From positions 171,963-235,962 of the forward strand of contig JAFPVJ010000027.1 in assembly GCA_017400135.1 (NCBI GenBank): DNA of 64,000 nucleotides, written 5' to 3'. Position 1 is the first letter of the stretch. Every line of letters starts with the position of its first letter. Positions 37,106 through 45,252 of this stretch are shown here, piece after piece. This DNA is from Bacteroidales bacterium. GTDB taxonomy: Bacteria; Bacteroidota; Bacteroidia; Bacteroidales; UBA932. Made by a program: the position numbers and the translations under genes. The notes beneath the pieces were generated by a model, which did no database searches, was not told where the DNA came from, and saw only the letters and a program-made list of their open reading frames with translations.

Positions 37106-37138
37106 AAAAAAGCCGTCCATCAGGGCGGCTTTCTTTTT
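37106..37138. terminator. Terminator after tRNA-Gly, shared with phosphoesterase gene
   Basis: AAAGCCGTCC-ATCA-GGGCGGCTTT followed by T-rich tract on the plus strand, and an A-run that gives a U-run on the minus strand just past the stop at 37137. Confidence 0.8.
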
Positions 37139-38138
37139 ACGGCATCGGCTCGAGGGTGACTTCGTAGTAGCCGCCTTCGGCGTTGGCGTTGGTGACGAAT
37201 TGGGGCCAGCCGTCGACGAGGCTGAAGGACTGCTTGTGGATGTGGCCGGAGAAGGTGGCGAGGACGCGATGCTGGCGGCAGGCTTTGCCGACGGCCTTCC
37301 AGAAATCGTATGTCACTGCGGAGTGCCCTTCGGCGGGCCATTTCGGGCGGCGCTCGGCACGGAAGCCGCGGTCGTGGGCTTCGTTCCAGTCGGGATTGCC
37401 GCAGCCGTAAGTGACGCCGAAGCCGGGCGCATAGAAGGGAATGTGACAGAACAGCAGTTTCGGCTGCTTGCCCCGTGCCTCCTGCTTGAAGGCCGCAAGC
37501 TGCTCCGGCAGGATCTCATAAACGCCGTCGTCCAGGAAGATCAGCTTGACCCCCTTCACCTCCACGCTGTATAGCAGGTGGTCGTACCCCTTGTATAGGG
37601 GCGCGAGACGCTCCTGCGTCCATTTCTCCCGGAGCTCGATCTCCGTGCCTTCCATCCCCTCATAGTGCCAGTCGTGGTTGCCGGTGGTGTAGAACCAGGG
37701 GATGCCGGTCTCATTCAACAGTCGCACCGCCAACTCGATCCCCGCCTCGGAAGGATAGCTTACGATGTCACCGAGCAGGCAGATGGCATCGGCCCCCCGC
37801 TCCTTGGCGAGGGCCAGGGTCTTGCGGAATGAAGCCTCCGGGTCCGTCTCCTCGCGGGAATAGATGTTCCGCGTATGGTTGTAGGCCGCCGCCATGCGCT
37901 TGCTATAGTCGCGGAACGGCTCCTCCCGCTCGTCGCTCAGGAACAGGTGCGTGTCGGAGATGACGAAAAGCCGCACCGGCTCCCTGACTTCCGGTGAATA
38001 GATACGGACGAACGGGCCGTCCTGCGAAATGGCGATGGGCGCATGCCCGAGCAGGTCCGGGCGGGACGGGGTCTGGGCACAGACGCTGAATGGCAGGCAG
38101 AGTGACGCCAGCACAACCAGGAATAAAACCTTTCTCAT
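37137..38138 (-). CDS. Secreted calcineurin-like metallophosphoesterase
   Basis: A 333-residue exported protein (signal peptide to about residue 21, VCAQ). Metal-binding motifs in order: SDTH (Asp62, His64), GDIVS, GNHDWH, CHIP and SGHIHK, a full set for a two-metal centre. Substrate unknown: could be a phosphomonoesterase or phosphodiesterase acting in the periplasm. No canonical -7 element is seen in the 48-bp gap upstream, which holds the terminator of hpf. Confidence 0.88.
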   Translation of the reverse strand: MRKVLFLVVLASLCLPFSVCAQTPSRPDLLGHAPIAISQDGPFVRIYSPEVREPVRLFVISDTHLFLSDEREEPFRDYSKRMAAAYNHTRNIYSREETDPEASFRKTLALAKERGADAICLLGDIVSYPSEAGIELAVRLLNETGIPWFYTTGNHDWHYEGMEGTEIELREKWTQERLAPLYKGYDHLLYSVEVKGVKLIFLDDGVYEILPEQLAAFKQEARGKQPKLLFCHIPFYAPGFGVTYGCGNPDWNEAHDRGFRAERRPKWPAEGHSAVTYDFWKAVGKACRQHRVLATFSGHIHKQSFSLVDGWPQFVTNANAEGGYYEVTLEPMP

Positions 38139-38148
38139 AATATCTTCT

Positions 38149-38175
38149 AAAAAAGGGTGACCGTGAAGGCCACCC
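38149..38175 (-). terminator. Terminator of the CCA transferase-xerC-hpf operon
   Basis: Read on the minus strand: GGGTGGCC-TTCAC-GGTCACCC, one G-U pair, then six T. It lies 11 bp after the hpf stop. Confidence 0.75.
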
Positions 38176-38186
38176 CGGTAAAAAAT

Positions 38187-38480
38187 CTATGCTTCAATGC
38201 GTTTCTCACGGGCACGCGTGAGCTTTTCCTTCATAGCGTCCGCACATTCCGTGACGGCGTCCTCGAAGGTCTTGGCGTTGCGCTGGATGATGAGCTCCTC
38301 GCCGGGAATGTGGATCTGGAGTTTGCAGTCCTTGTTGTCCGGCTCGTGGAGCAGGGTCAGCGTCACGTCGACTTGCTTGACTCCTTCATAGAAGCGCTCC
38401 AGTTTCGCGACTTTTTTCTCGACGAACGCGATCAGCTTTTGGTCGGCGTCGAACTTGAGGGATTTGATGTTAATGTCCAT
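38187..38480 (-). CDS. hpf: Ribosome hibernation-promoting factor, short form
   Basis: A 97-residue HPF/RaiA-type protein (S30AE fold). Typical features: N-terminal DINIKSLKFDADQKLIAFVEKK-like helix start, the HEPDNKDCKLQIHIPG beta hairpin, and a C-terminal basic helix that binds the 30S decoding channel. It lacks the C-terminal dimerisation domain of long HPF. It silences and protects ribosomes in stationary phase. It overlaps xerC by 11 bp. Confidence 0.93.
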   Translation of the reverse strand: MDINIKSLKFDADQKLIAFVEKKVAKLERFYEGVKQVDVTLTLLHEPDNKDCKLQIHIPGEELIIQRNAKTFEDAVTECADAMKEKLTRAREKRIEA

Positions 38481-39465
38481 TTTTACCTCCTCTTTTAGCC
38501 CTGGGATGGGCGGTTTGATACACAGATTTCAGTTTCTCGATGGAGTTGTGCGTGTACACCTGGGTCGCGGCGAGCGAAGCGTGTCCGAGCAGTTCCTTGA
38601 TGGAATTGAGGTCCGTCCCGTTGTCCAGCAACTCTGTCGCCAGCGTGTGCCGGAGCACGTGGGGGGATTTCCTCCCGTTGATGCCCGCGACCGCTCCTAG
38701 CTCCTGCTTGATGGCCCTGTCTACGTAGACGGGATAGAGCGCACGCCCTTTCGCCGTCAGCAGCAGAGCCCTCCCGGGCGTAGCCTGCAGTCCTGTCATC
38801 GATTCAACCGATTGTAAATATAATGAAATTTCTTCACAAAGACCAGCGACCAGCGGAATTTCCCGCATTTTATCTCCTTTTCCGTGAACGCTCAGGGTCC
38901 GGCGTCCGAAGTCGACGGCACCGACGGTGAGGGAGATCAGTTCGGAGCGGCGGATGCCGGTGCCGTAAAGCAGCGAGACGATCAGGCGGCGCAGACGGCG
39001 TTCGTACTTGTCGATGGCCGTCGTGTCAGCGGGATTGTGTTCGCAGAGTTGACGAAGGTCATCGAGCGCTACCTGCGTGACATCATGTTCCGTATCTTGA
39101 AAATATTTCTTCATCGCCTCCTCCCGATAAAACACAGGCAGACGCTTGGAGGTCTTGGGCCGGCTGATCAGCCGGACGGGATTGGACGGAATCAACTCCC
39201 TGTGGATCAGGTATCTGCAGAAGCCGCTGAGGACCGAAAGATGCAGGTTGACGGTGCGGGGATCCTCTTTCCGCTCGTCCAGCAGGTATACCTCGTAGTT
39301 CCGGATGACGACCGGCTTGAGCGCCGCCATCAGCGCCTCGTCGGTCACCTCTCCCTCCAGCGCCTGCGCCGCGAAACCTTCCAGAACCTCGCGGTAGATG
39401 GCCTGGGTCCGGGGCGAATAACGCCGTACCGTGCGGATGTATTCTATGTATTCGTCGGTCAGCAT
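38470..39465 (-). CDS. Tyrosine recombinase, XerC/XerD-like
   Basis: A 331-residue integrase-family protein. All catalytic residues are visible: Arg172 (GTGIRRSEL), Lys196 (HGKGDKM), His269 and Arg272 (HVLRH), His295 (LLGHASL) and the nucleophile Tyr304 (TQVYTH). The N-terminal SAM-like core-binding domain is complete. Its place in a housekeeping operon between a tRNA nucleotidyltransferase and hpf supports chromosome-dimer resolution over a mobile integrase. Starts 10 bp after the upstream gene. Confidence 0.9.
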   Translation of the reverse strand: MLTDEYIEYIRTVRRYSPRTQAIYREVLEGFAAQALEGEVTDEALMAALKPVVIRNYEVYLLDERKEDPRTVNLHLSVLSGFCRYLIHRELIPSNPVRLISRPKTSKRLPVFYREEAMKKYFQDTEHDVTQVALDDLRQLCEHNPADTTAIDKYERRLRRLIVSLLYGTGIRRSELISLTVGAVDFGRRTLSVHGKGDKMREIPLVAGLCEEISLYLQSVESMTGLQATPGRALLLTAKGRALYPVYVDRAIKQELGAVAGINGRKSPHVLRHTLATELLDNGTDLNSIKELLGHASLAATQVYTHNSIEKLKSVYQTAHPRAKRGGKNGH

Positions 39466-39475
39466 GGGCGGAAAA

Positions 39476-41008
39476 CTATTCGCTGACCGGAGTCAGGCCG
39501 AGTCCGGCGGCGAGCGTACGCATTAGCGCATCGGCCTCTTCGAAATTGTTGCCGATGCGGCCGTCCAGGATGGCCTCCTTGATCTCTTCCTTTAGGACGC
39601 CGATTGTCTTGCCGGGGCCGATCCCGTACACTTCCATGATGTGTTCGCCCGTGATGGGGTTCTTGAAGCAGCGGATCTGGTCCCTTGCCTCGACCTCGGC
39701 CATCTTGCGCAGCACGAGCTCGAAATTGGCACGGATGCGCGCGACTTTGGCGGGATTCTTTGAAGTGATGTCCGCGTTGCACAGGAGCATCAGGTCGTCA
39801 ATGTCGTTGCCGGCGTCGAAAAGCAGGCGCCGCACGGCGCTGTCCGTCACTTCGTCGTCCACCAGGGCGATGGGCCGCAGGTGCAGGCGCACGAGTTTCT
39901 GGACATATTTCATCTTCTCGTTGAGGGGCATCATCAGGCCCTTGAAGATGCGCGGGACCATCTTGGCGCCGATGATCTCGTGGCCGTGGAAAGTCCAGCC
40001 GGTCGAGGGATCATAGCGCTTGGAGGCGGGTTTGCCGATGTCGTGCAGGAGGGCGGCCCAGCGCAGCCAGACATTGGGCTCGGTGCGCAGGGAAGAGATC
40101 CAGCCGTCGCCGTCCAACTCGGGCGTAAAGTCCTGCAGCCGGCCTTCGGCGATGGCCTGCTCCTCGGCGGCGGCTACGTTGTCCACGACCGCCAGGGTGT
40201 GGGAGAAATTCTCCTTATGCCCCCGGCCCTCGATGGTCTCGACGCCCTTGAGAGCGAGCAGGTCGGGGAGAATGTATTCCAGCAGGCCCGTCTCCTCCAT
40301 AAGGCGGATGGCTTCGGAGGGCCGGGGAGTGACCAGCATCTTGTTCAGTTCTTCGACGATGCGCTCCTTGGAAAGGATGGTCAGGCGCTCCTTCATCCGC
40401 CGCATCGACTCGAGCGACTCGGGCACGATGGTGAAATGCAGCTCGGGCGTGCTGAGCTTGGTGGCGAATCGGATGGCGCGCAGCATGCGCAGGGGATCGT
40501 CGGAATAGGTGGTGTCGGGCTCCAGGGGCGTGCGGATGATGCCGGCGGCCAGGTCGCGGATGCCTCCGAAGGGGTCCACCAGTTCGCCGAAAGAGTCCGC
40601 CTGGAGGCTGAAGGCCATCGCATTGATGGTGAAGTCCCGGCGCAGCTGGTCGTCCTCGAGCGTGCCGTCCTCGACGATGGGCTTGCGGGACTCGCGGCGG
40701 TAGGATTCCTTGCGGGCGCCGACGAATTCGATCTCATCGCCGTGGTATTTGAGCATCGCCGTGCCGAAATTCTTGAAAAGGGACACCTGCGTGCGCGTGT
40801 GTTCTGTCTCCCGGATGCGGGCTCCGACGGCTTCGGCCAGGGCCATCCCGTTGCCCTCGACGACGATGTCGATGTCGTTGCAGGGGCGGCCGAGGAAGCA
40901 GTCGCGTACGTATCCGCCGATGACGAAGGCCCGCACGCCCGTCTCGCGGGCGACGTCGGAAACGATCTTGAAGATCGGTCGGTCGAGGTATTCTTCGACG
41001 ATGGTCAT
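39476..41008 (-). CDS. CCA tRNA nucleotidyltransferase with HD domain
   Basis: A 510-residue class II nucleotidyltransferase. GGYVRD (31-36) and the metal-binding DID (Asp45, Asp47) mark the pol-beta head; RRDFTINAMAF is the neck motif; the HD phosphohydrolase domain has LLHDIGKP near 320. Neither tRNA gene in this window encodes CCA, so this activity is required. Poly(A) polymerase activity cannot be excluded from sequence. Promoter at 41028. Confidence 0.9.
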   Translation of the reverse strand: MTIVEEYLDRPIFKIVSDVARETGVRAFVIGGYVRDCFLGRPCNDIDIVVEGNGMALAEAVGARIRETEHTRTQVSLFKNFGTAMLKYHGDEIEFVGARKESYRRESRKPIVEDGTLEDDQLRRDFTINAMAFSLQADSFGELVDPFGGIRDLAAGIIRTPLEPDTTYSDDPLRMLRAIRFATKLSTPELHFTIVPESLESMRRMKERLTILSKERIVEELNKMLVTPRPSEAIRLMEETGLLEYILPDLLALKGVETIEGRGHKENFSHTLAVVDNVAAAEEQAIAEGRLQDFTPELDGDGWISSLRTEPNVWLRWAALLHDIGKPASKRYDPSTGWTFHGHEIIGAKMVPRIFKGLMMPLNEKMKYVQKLVRLHLRPIALVDDEVTDSAVRRLLFDAGNDIDDLMLLCNADITSKNPAKVARIRANFELVLRKMAEVEARDQIRCFKNPITGEHIMEVYGIGPGKTIGVLKEEIKEAILDGRIGNNFEEADALMRTLAAGLGLTPVSE

Positions 41009-41027
41009 TTTTCTGGCTACTGTGCTG

Positions 41028-41035
41028 CAAATGTA
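41028..41035 (-). promoter_or_regulatory. -7 element TACATTTG, CCA transferase operon
   Basis: Perfect element 19 bp before the ATG at 41008; back to back with the plus-strand promoter at 41049. Confidence 0.65.
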
Positions 41036-41048
41036 ATCATTTTTCGCG

Positions 41049-41056
41049 TATCTTTG
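41049..41056 (+). promoter_or_regulatory. -7 element TATCTTTG, HsdR_N gene
   Basis: Perfect element; the ATG follows after only 5 bp, so the transcript should be leaderless or nearly so. Confidence 0.65.
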
Positions 41057-41061
41057 TGTAG

Positions 41062-41475
41062 ATGGCAGTTACACCGAGAATCTGGGATCCGCTCCGGCGG
41101 AAAAAGGTTGCGCTGACGCCCGAGGAAAGGGTACGTCAGTGGATGATCGGCGTGCTGGGGCAGGTCTCCGGCGTGCCGCGGCACCAGATGATGAGCGAGG
41201 TGGAACTGCATTTTGGCGAGGCAGACAAGGTCTGGCGGGCCGACATCCTGGTTTACGGTATAGGCGGCGTGCCGCTCGCGGTAGTGGAATGCAAGCGGCC
41301 GGAGGTGGCTCTGACGCCCGCCGTGCTGGAGCAGGCGCTGCGCTACAACCTGGTGCTGGGCGTGAAGTGCCTGGTCATCAGCAATGGCACGGAGACGCGG
41401 GTGTTCGTGCGTTCGGAAGATGCCTGGGCCGGCGCGGACCATTTCCTGACTTACGAAGAAATGTTGCAGTTATGA
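41062..41475 (+). CDS. Orphan HsdR_N-type PD-(D/E)XK nuclease-fold protein
   Basis: A 137-residue protein corresponding to the N-terminal nuclease domain of type I restriction HsdR subunits (HSDR_N_2 type). The catalytic pattern is Asp61 (RADILVYG) and Glu76-x-Lys78 (VECKRPEV). No helicase domain, methylase or specificity gene is near, so it is not a restriction system here. Such solitary proteins are common in Bacteroidales and their role is not known. It overlaps the next gene by ATGA. Confidence 0.8.
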   Translation: MAVTPRIWDPLRRKKVALTPEERVRQWMIGVLGQVSGVPRHQMMSEVELHFGEADKVWRADILVYGIGGVPLAVVECKRPEVALTPAVLEQALRYNLVLGVKCLVISNGTETRVFVRSEDAWAGADHFLTYEEMLQL

Positions 41476-42803
41476 GAAGATATTTGCTTTCGGCGCTGTG
41501 CGCGCTGCTTTGTTGTTTCGCTGCCGGAGCGCAGGAACCGGCGCTGGCCCATGGCGTTCCTCCCACCGACCTTCCGTCCGTGCTGGACATCAGCAGCGGG
41601 GTGACTTCACACGTGCAGGGAATCGCGGTCAACCGTGCAAAGGGGGAGATGTACTTCTCCTTCACGACCCGATTCATCCGGACAGATATGAAGGGCAATG
41701 TCCTGGGCACGATCGACCGCATCCAGGGGCACCTGGGGGCAATGACCTTCAATCCGGCGGACGGCTGCGTGTACGCTTCGCTGGAATGCAAGGACGACGA
41801 GATCGGCGCGGGTGTCGCGAAGAAACTGGGCGTGCCGATGTGGGAGACCTCTTATTTCTACGTGGCCATCATCGATGTCGCTCGTGTGGACCAGATTGGG
41901 ATGGATCCCGAGAACGATCCCGTGCTGCGGACCGTCTGCATCCGGGAGGTGATGGACGACTATGCGGCGGTGGTGAGCGCGAAGGGGGTGGTCACGTCCC
42001 CGGCTGAGGGCGCTGAGGCGACCCCGGCGACGCTCAAGCACCGTTTCGGCTGCGCTGGCATAGACGGCGTCACGCTCGGCCCCGCACCGGGCACCGCTGT
42101 CGCCGGAGTGTCCCCGCTGCCCCTTACCTTTGTGTCTTCGGATGCATCCTCTTCTTCGTATGCGGCTTCGTTTGACCATCTTTACGTCGCATGCGGTCTC
42201 TACGGGGATACCACCCGCAGTGACAACGACCACCAGATCATCCTCTGCTATCCCTTGGATGAATTCAAGAAATACGCGCAGACCGTCTCCTTCGGCACGA
42301 TGCACACTTCCGGCCCCGCCAAGCCCTGGCGCAAGTTCTTTGTCCGGACCGGCAATACGACCTACGGCGTGCAGAACATGGCCTACGATCCCTTTACGGG
42401 TTACCTGCTGATGGCGGTCTACCGGGGCAAAAAGAAAGCGTTCCCCAATTATTCGCTCTATGCGGTGGATCTGGCCGCCCAACCTTTCAAGGCGCGTCTG
42501 GAGGGTATTCCGTACCGCAAGTGCAAGGTCTGGCAGCTGCCGCTCGCGGAAGATGGCCTGGAGCATGAGGCCTCCGGCATCCGGGGCTGGAACTTCCAGT
42601 GGGGTACGACGGGACTCTTCCCGGTCGGCGGCGGATATTATGTGTTTTCAGAGAATTACCGGGGTATGGAGACGGGGATCGAGTGCTGCCGTACGCACCT
42701 GATGCAGTGGACGGGTCAGCCCGCCCATCCTTTCGTACCCGTACCTCCTGTTCCGGTACAAAAGTTCCTGCCTCCGCAGAAGAGCATGTCTGCTCCCTTG
42801 TAG
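41472..42803 (+). CDS. Secreted protein of unknown function, possible beta-propeller
   Basis: A 443-residue exported protein with signal peptide to about residue 20 (CFAAGAQ). The start at 41472 is set by the ATGA overlap and the signal peptide. Repeated segments of the type GIAVNRAKGEMYFSF, AMTFNPADGCVYASL, NMAYDPFTGYLLMAVY and YSLYAVDL suggest a beta-propeller with binding function. I do not recognise the family. A Ser/Ala/Pro-rich loop (about 195-230) looks disordered. The tight coupling to a nuclease-fold gene is odd. Confidence 0.7.
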   Translation: MRRYLLSALCALLCCFAAGAQEPALAHGVPPTDLPSVLDISSGVTSHVQGIAVNRAKGEMYFSFTTRFIRTDMKGNVLGTIDRIQGHLGAMTFNPADGCVYASLECKDDEIGAGVAKKLGVPMWETSYFYVAIIDVARVDQIGMDPENDPVLRTVCIREVMDDYAAVVSAKGVVTSPAEGAEATPATLKHRFGCAGIDGVTLGPAPGTAVAGVSPLPLTFVSSDASSSSYAASFDHLYVACGLYGDTTRSDNDHQIILCYPLDEFKKYAQTVSFGTMHTSGPAKPWRKFFVRTGNTTYGVQNMAYDPFTGYLLMAVYRGKKKAFPNYSLYAVDLAAQPFKARLEGIPYRKCKVWQLPLAEDGLEHEASGIRGWNFQWGTTGLFPVGGGYYVFSENYRGMETGIECCRTHLMQWTGQPAHPFVPVPPVPVQKFLPPQKSMSAPL

Positions 42804-42812
42804 CGGGCGCTA

Positions 42813-44348
42813 TTATTCGATGCGCAGGTAGCTGAAATCGTCGAAAAGGGCAGTACCGGCCGTTGTTTCCGTATTGTAGCTGAAGATTGCTACGCGGGCG
42901 CCTTTCCAGAAGCCGAAATGCATTTCGAAAGGGTCGCCGATATCTGTAAACTGTGCACCGTCCCTGCTCCAGCTGAATTGGAAAACGTTCGCAGAAACAT
43001 CGAAGGTCAGGCGGAGCCAGATCGTGTCTTCGTTGTATTTCTGCGTGCCTGGATGGCCGGCGAAAAGGACTTTGCAGCCGTTCATCTGAAAGATTCCCGC
43101 GCATATATTATCCTTGCCCATGCAGGCCAGTCCGGCGAACTGCCCGTCCGCCATTTCCGACAGGTCGAGACTGACCGTATAGCTTCCCTGGAAGCCCATG
43201 ATCTTTTGGGAAAGGGTGTTGCGCGCCAGTTCGAAGCTTTCCGCAGGCAGGGCGCCTAAAGCCAGTTTCCCGGGATGGGAGGTCAGCGACCAGGCGCTGT
43301 CCACCGGATTGTGGTTCCATTGCCATTGCAAACCCAGTTTCGGCGCATTGAAGTTGTCAGAAGCGGCGGGTAGGAAAGGCTTGCGTGCGCTGTGACGGAC
43401 TTTGGGTTTGATCCAGCCCGGGACCGGCTCTCCCACACCGTTGCTGTCATAATCTTGTCCGATGACGGGCCACTCCTCTTCCCAATGCATGGGCTGGAGA
43501 TGGACGACGCGTCCCAACGGATCCTGGAACTGGAAGTGAAGGAACCACCATTCGCCTTCCGGCGTGTCCACAATGGCGCCCTGGTGGGGGCCGTTGATGT
43601 CGGTCGAACCGGTCTCCAGGACGATTTTCCGCTCGTAGGGGCCGTAGAGGTCCCGGGAGCGGAGCACCGTCTGCCAGCCGACTTTCACGCCGCCTTCCGG
43701 TATGCTCAGATAGTACCATCCGTTCCATTTGTGGATTTTGGTGCCTTCCGCGGTCGGTCCTTCGTAGATGGTTATGCCGTCGTCCAGGAGTTCCTTCCCG
43801 TCGGGGGACATACGGTGGATAATAATGGGGCCGGCGCCCTTGAGGCTGTGGCCGAGGTAGGCGTTTCCGTCTTCATCCCAAAAGGGGCAGGGGTCTTCCC
43901 AGCGGGGGATGGCCTTGACGCAATGTAACGGCAACCAAGGCCCTGCAGGATCTTCCGCGGTGCTCATGAACAGCCCTTCCTCCGGTGTGCAGAAATAAAC
44001 CCAGAACCTGCCGTCGTGCCAGCGGATGCTGGGCGCCCACGAGCCTCCGGAATAATGCCGGTTCTCGTTCCAGCCTGGCTGGTCGAAGCGGTCATAGATC
44101 TGGGAAATCAGCCGCCAGTTGACCAGGTCGTCGGATTCCAGAACCTGCATGCCCATGAAATGGAAGTCGGATGCGACCATATAATATTTGTCTCCGACGC
44201 GGATGACGTCCGGATCGGAATAGTCCGCTGCGAGGACGGGGTTGAGGTAGCGGCCGTCGCCGGTGTCACCCCAGGTGTTGCCGTTAGGCTTTGGGGCGCA
44301 AGCGGAAAGGCTCGCCGCGATCAGCAGGCAAGGAAGGATTCTTTTCAT
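42813..44348 (-). CDS. Glycoside hydrolase family 43 lipoprotein
   Basis: A 511-residue lipoprotein (lipobox LSAC, Cys17). The five-bladed propeller begins NPVLAADYSDPDVIRVGDKYY, with Asp45 the likely general base, Asp152 (WEDPCPFWDEDG) the pKa modulator and a Glu near 206 (PTAEGTKIHKWNG) the acid. The C-terminal ~190 residues (ASDNFNAPKLGLQWQWNHNP onward) are the beta-sandwich found in GH43 xylosidase/arabinofuranosidase groups. Probable substrate: arabinoxylan-type plant glycan. The start at 44348 gives the shorter, normal signal peptide; an upstream ATG at 44375 overlaps the previous gene. Confidence 0.87.
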   Translation of the reverse strand: MKRILPCLLIAASLSACAPKPNGNTWGDTGDGRYLNPVLAADYSDPDVIRVGDKYYMVASDFHFMGMQVLESDDLVNWRLISQIYDRFDQPGWNENRHYSGGSWAPSIRWHDGRFWVYFCTPEEGLFMSTAEDPAGPWLPLHCVKAIPRWEDPCPFWDEDGNAYLGHSLKGAGPIIIHRMSPDGKELLDDGITIYEGPTAEGTKIHKWNGWYYLSIPEGGVKVGWQTVLRSRDLYGPYERKIVLETGSTDINGPHQGAIVDTPEGEWWFLHFQFQDPLGRVVHLQPMHWEEEWPVIGQDYDSNGVGEPVPGWIKPKVRHSARKPFLPAASDNFNAPKLGLQWQWNHNPVDSAWSLTSHPGKLALGALPAESFELARNTLSQKIMGFQGSYTVSLDLSEMADGQFAGLACMGKDNICAGIFQMNGCKVLFAGHPGTQKYNEDTIWLRLTFDVSANVFQFSWSRDGAQFTDIGDPFEMHFGFWKGARVAIFSYNTETTAGTALFDDFSYLRIE

Positions 44349-44364
44349 GCGAAAGGACAGGTGT

Positions 44365-45249
44365 CTATTCTTCAAGCTTGTGGTAGAAGTCGCCGAAATC
44401 GATGAAACCCTGCTCCTCCAGGGAGGCAGCGCTTGACGTGAGGGCTCCCTCGGCGGCGCCTCCTTCTATCTGTTCCGTCGTCGGTTCGGGCAGGATCACC
44501 ACTGTCGCATCAGGCTTGCCCAGGGCGAGTTTGAGCACGTCGGTCACCTGGCGGGTGATCATCGGGGAGAGCCATTCGAACTCCGCGATCTTTCGGTTGT
44601 CGATTTCGCGCTCGACCTCCGCGCGGATTTCTTCCTTCATCTGCTTTGTGAAGGCCTCGGCCTCCTCGTCGTCGACCGGCGGCAGTTCGATCCAGCCGAA
44701 GAAGTCCCGCTCGCGGAACGACCGGGCGATGTCCCAGGTCATCTGCCGCTTCGAGAAGGAGAGCAGACCTGGCTGGAACTGAGCCAGATACAGGGTCTTC
44801 GTCGCCTCGTCATACTTGAACTTGACATCCTCCAGCTTGACGCCGTACTGGGCCCGGAGGTCGGTACGCAGCGCGCCGTTGAAACTCAGCTTTTTCTTCT
44901 TGTCCTCGCGGATGTAGCTGCGGGTGAAGGAGGTGTCCAGCTCCAGCACCGAGAGGTGCAGGATGGGGGAGATGCCGGTGACGTTCAGCTTGCTGCGGCT
45001 CATTTCATCGAGCCGGCGCCGGAGGTCTTCGACCTGTCCCTCCAGTTCCTTGCTGTGCTTTTCGGATTCGCGCAGCTCGTCTTGCCCGCTCTTGATGAAG
45101 GCTTTCCAGATGAGGAACGCCAGGGCGAGCGTGGCCAGCAGGATCAGGCCGTACTTCAGGGTCGCTTCGAGGAAGAGCAGCCGGATGCAGAGGGCGCTCA
45201 GGAGAACGAAGACGACGATGGCGACGATATGCCAGACTTTTCTCTTCAT
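44365..45249 (-). CDS. Hypothetical membrane protein with coiled coil
   Basis: A 294-residue protein with two N-terminal membrane helices (about 8-27 and 33-51), then a coiled coil (SGQDELRESEKHSKELEGQV to 87) and a soluble alpha/beta domain, ending in an acidic tail. It has some resemblance to DUF4230 proteins in the LEDVKFKYDEATKTLYL segment, but I am not sure. It sits between a sialate O-acetylesterase (3 bp) and GH43 and is likely co-transcribed with both. Confidence 0.6.
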   Translation of the reverse strand: MKRKVWHIVAIVVFVLLSALCIRLLFLEATLKYGLILLATLALAFLIWKAFIKSGQDELRESEKHSKELEGQVEDLRRRLDEMSRSKLNVTGISPILHLSVLELDTSFTRSYIREDKKKKLSFNGALRTDLRAQYGVKLEDVKFKYDEATKTLYLAQFQPGLLSFSKRQMTWDIARSFRERDFFGWIELPPVDDEEAEAFTKQMKEEIRAEVEREIDNRKIAEFEWLSPMITRQVTDVLKLALGKPDATVVILPEPTTEQIEGGAAEGALTSSAASLEEQGFIDFGDFYHKLEE

Positions 45250-45252
45250 GGT

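Noticed and set aside
38470-39465. Mobile-element integrase next to tRNA-Gly
   Set aside because: The recombinase sits in a housekeeping operon with CCA transferase and hpf, more than 1.3 kb from the tRNA, with no attachment repeats or cargo genes seen.
41062-41475. Part of a type I restriction-modification system
   Set aside because: Only the HsdR N-terminal fold is present; no helicase, HsdM or HsdS gene nearby.
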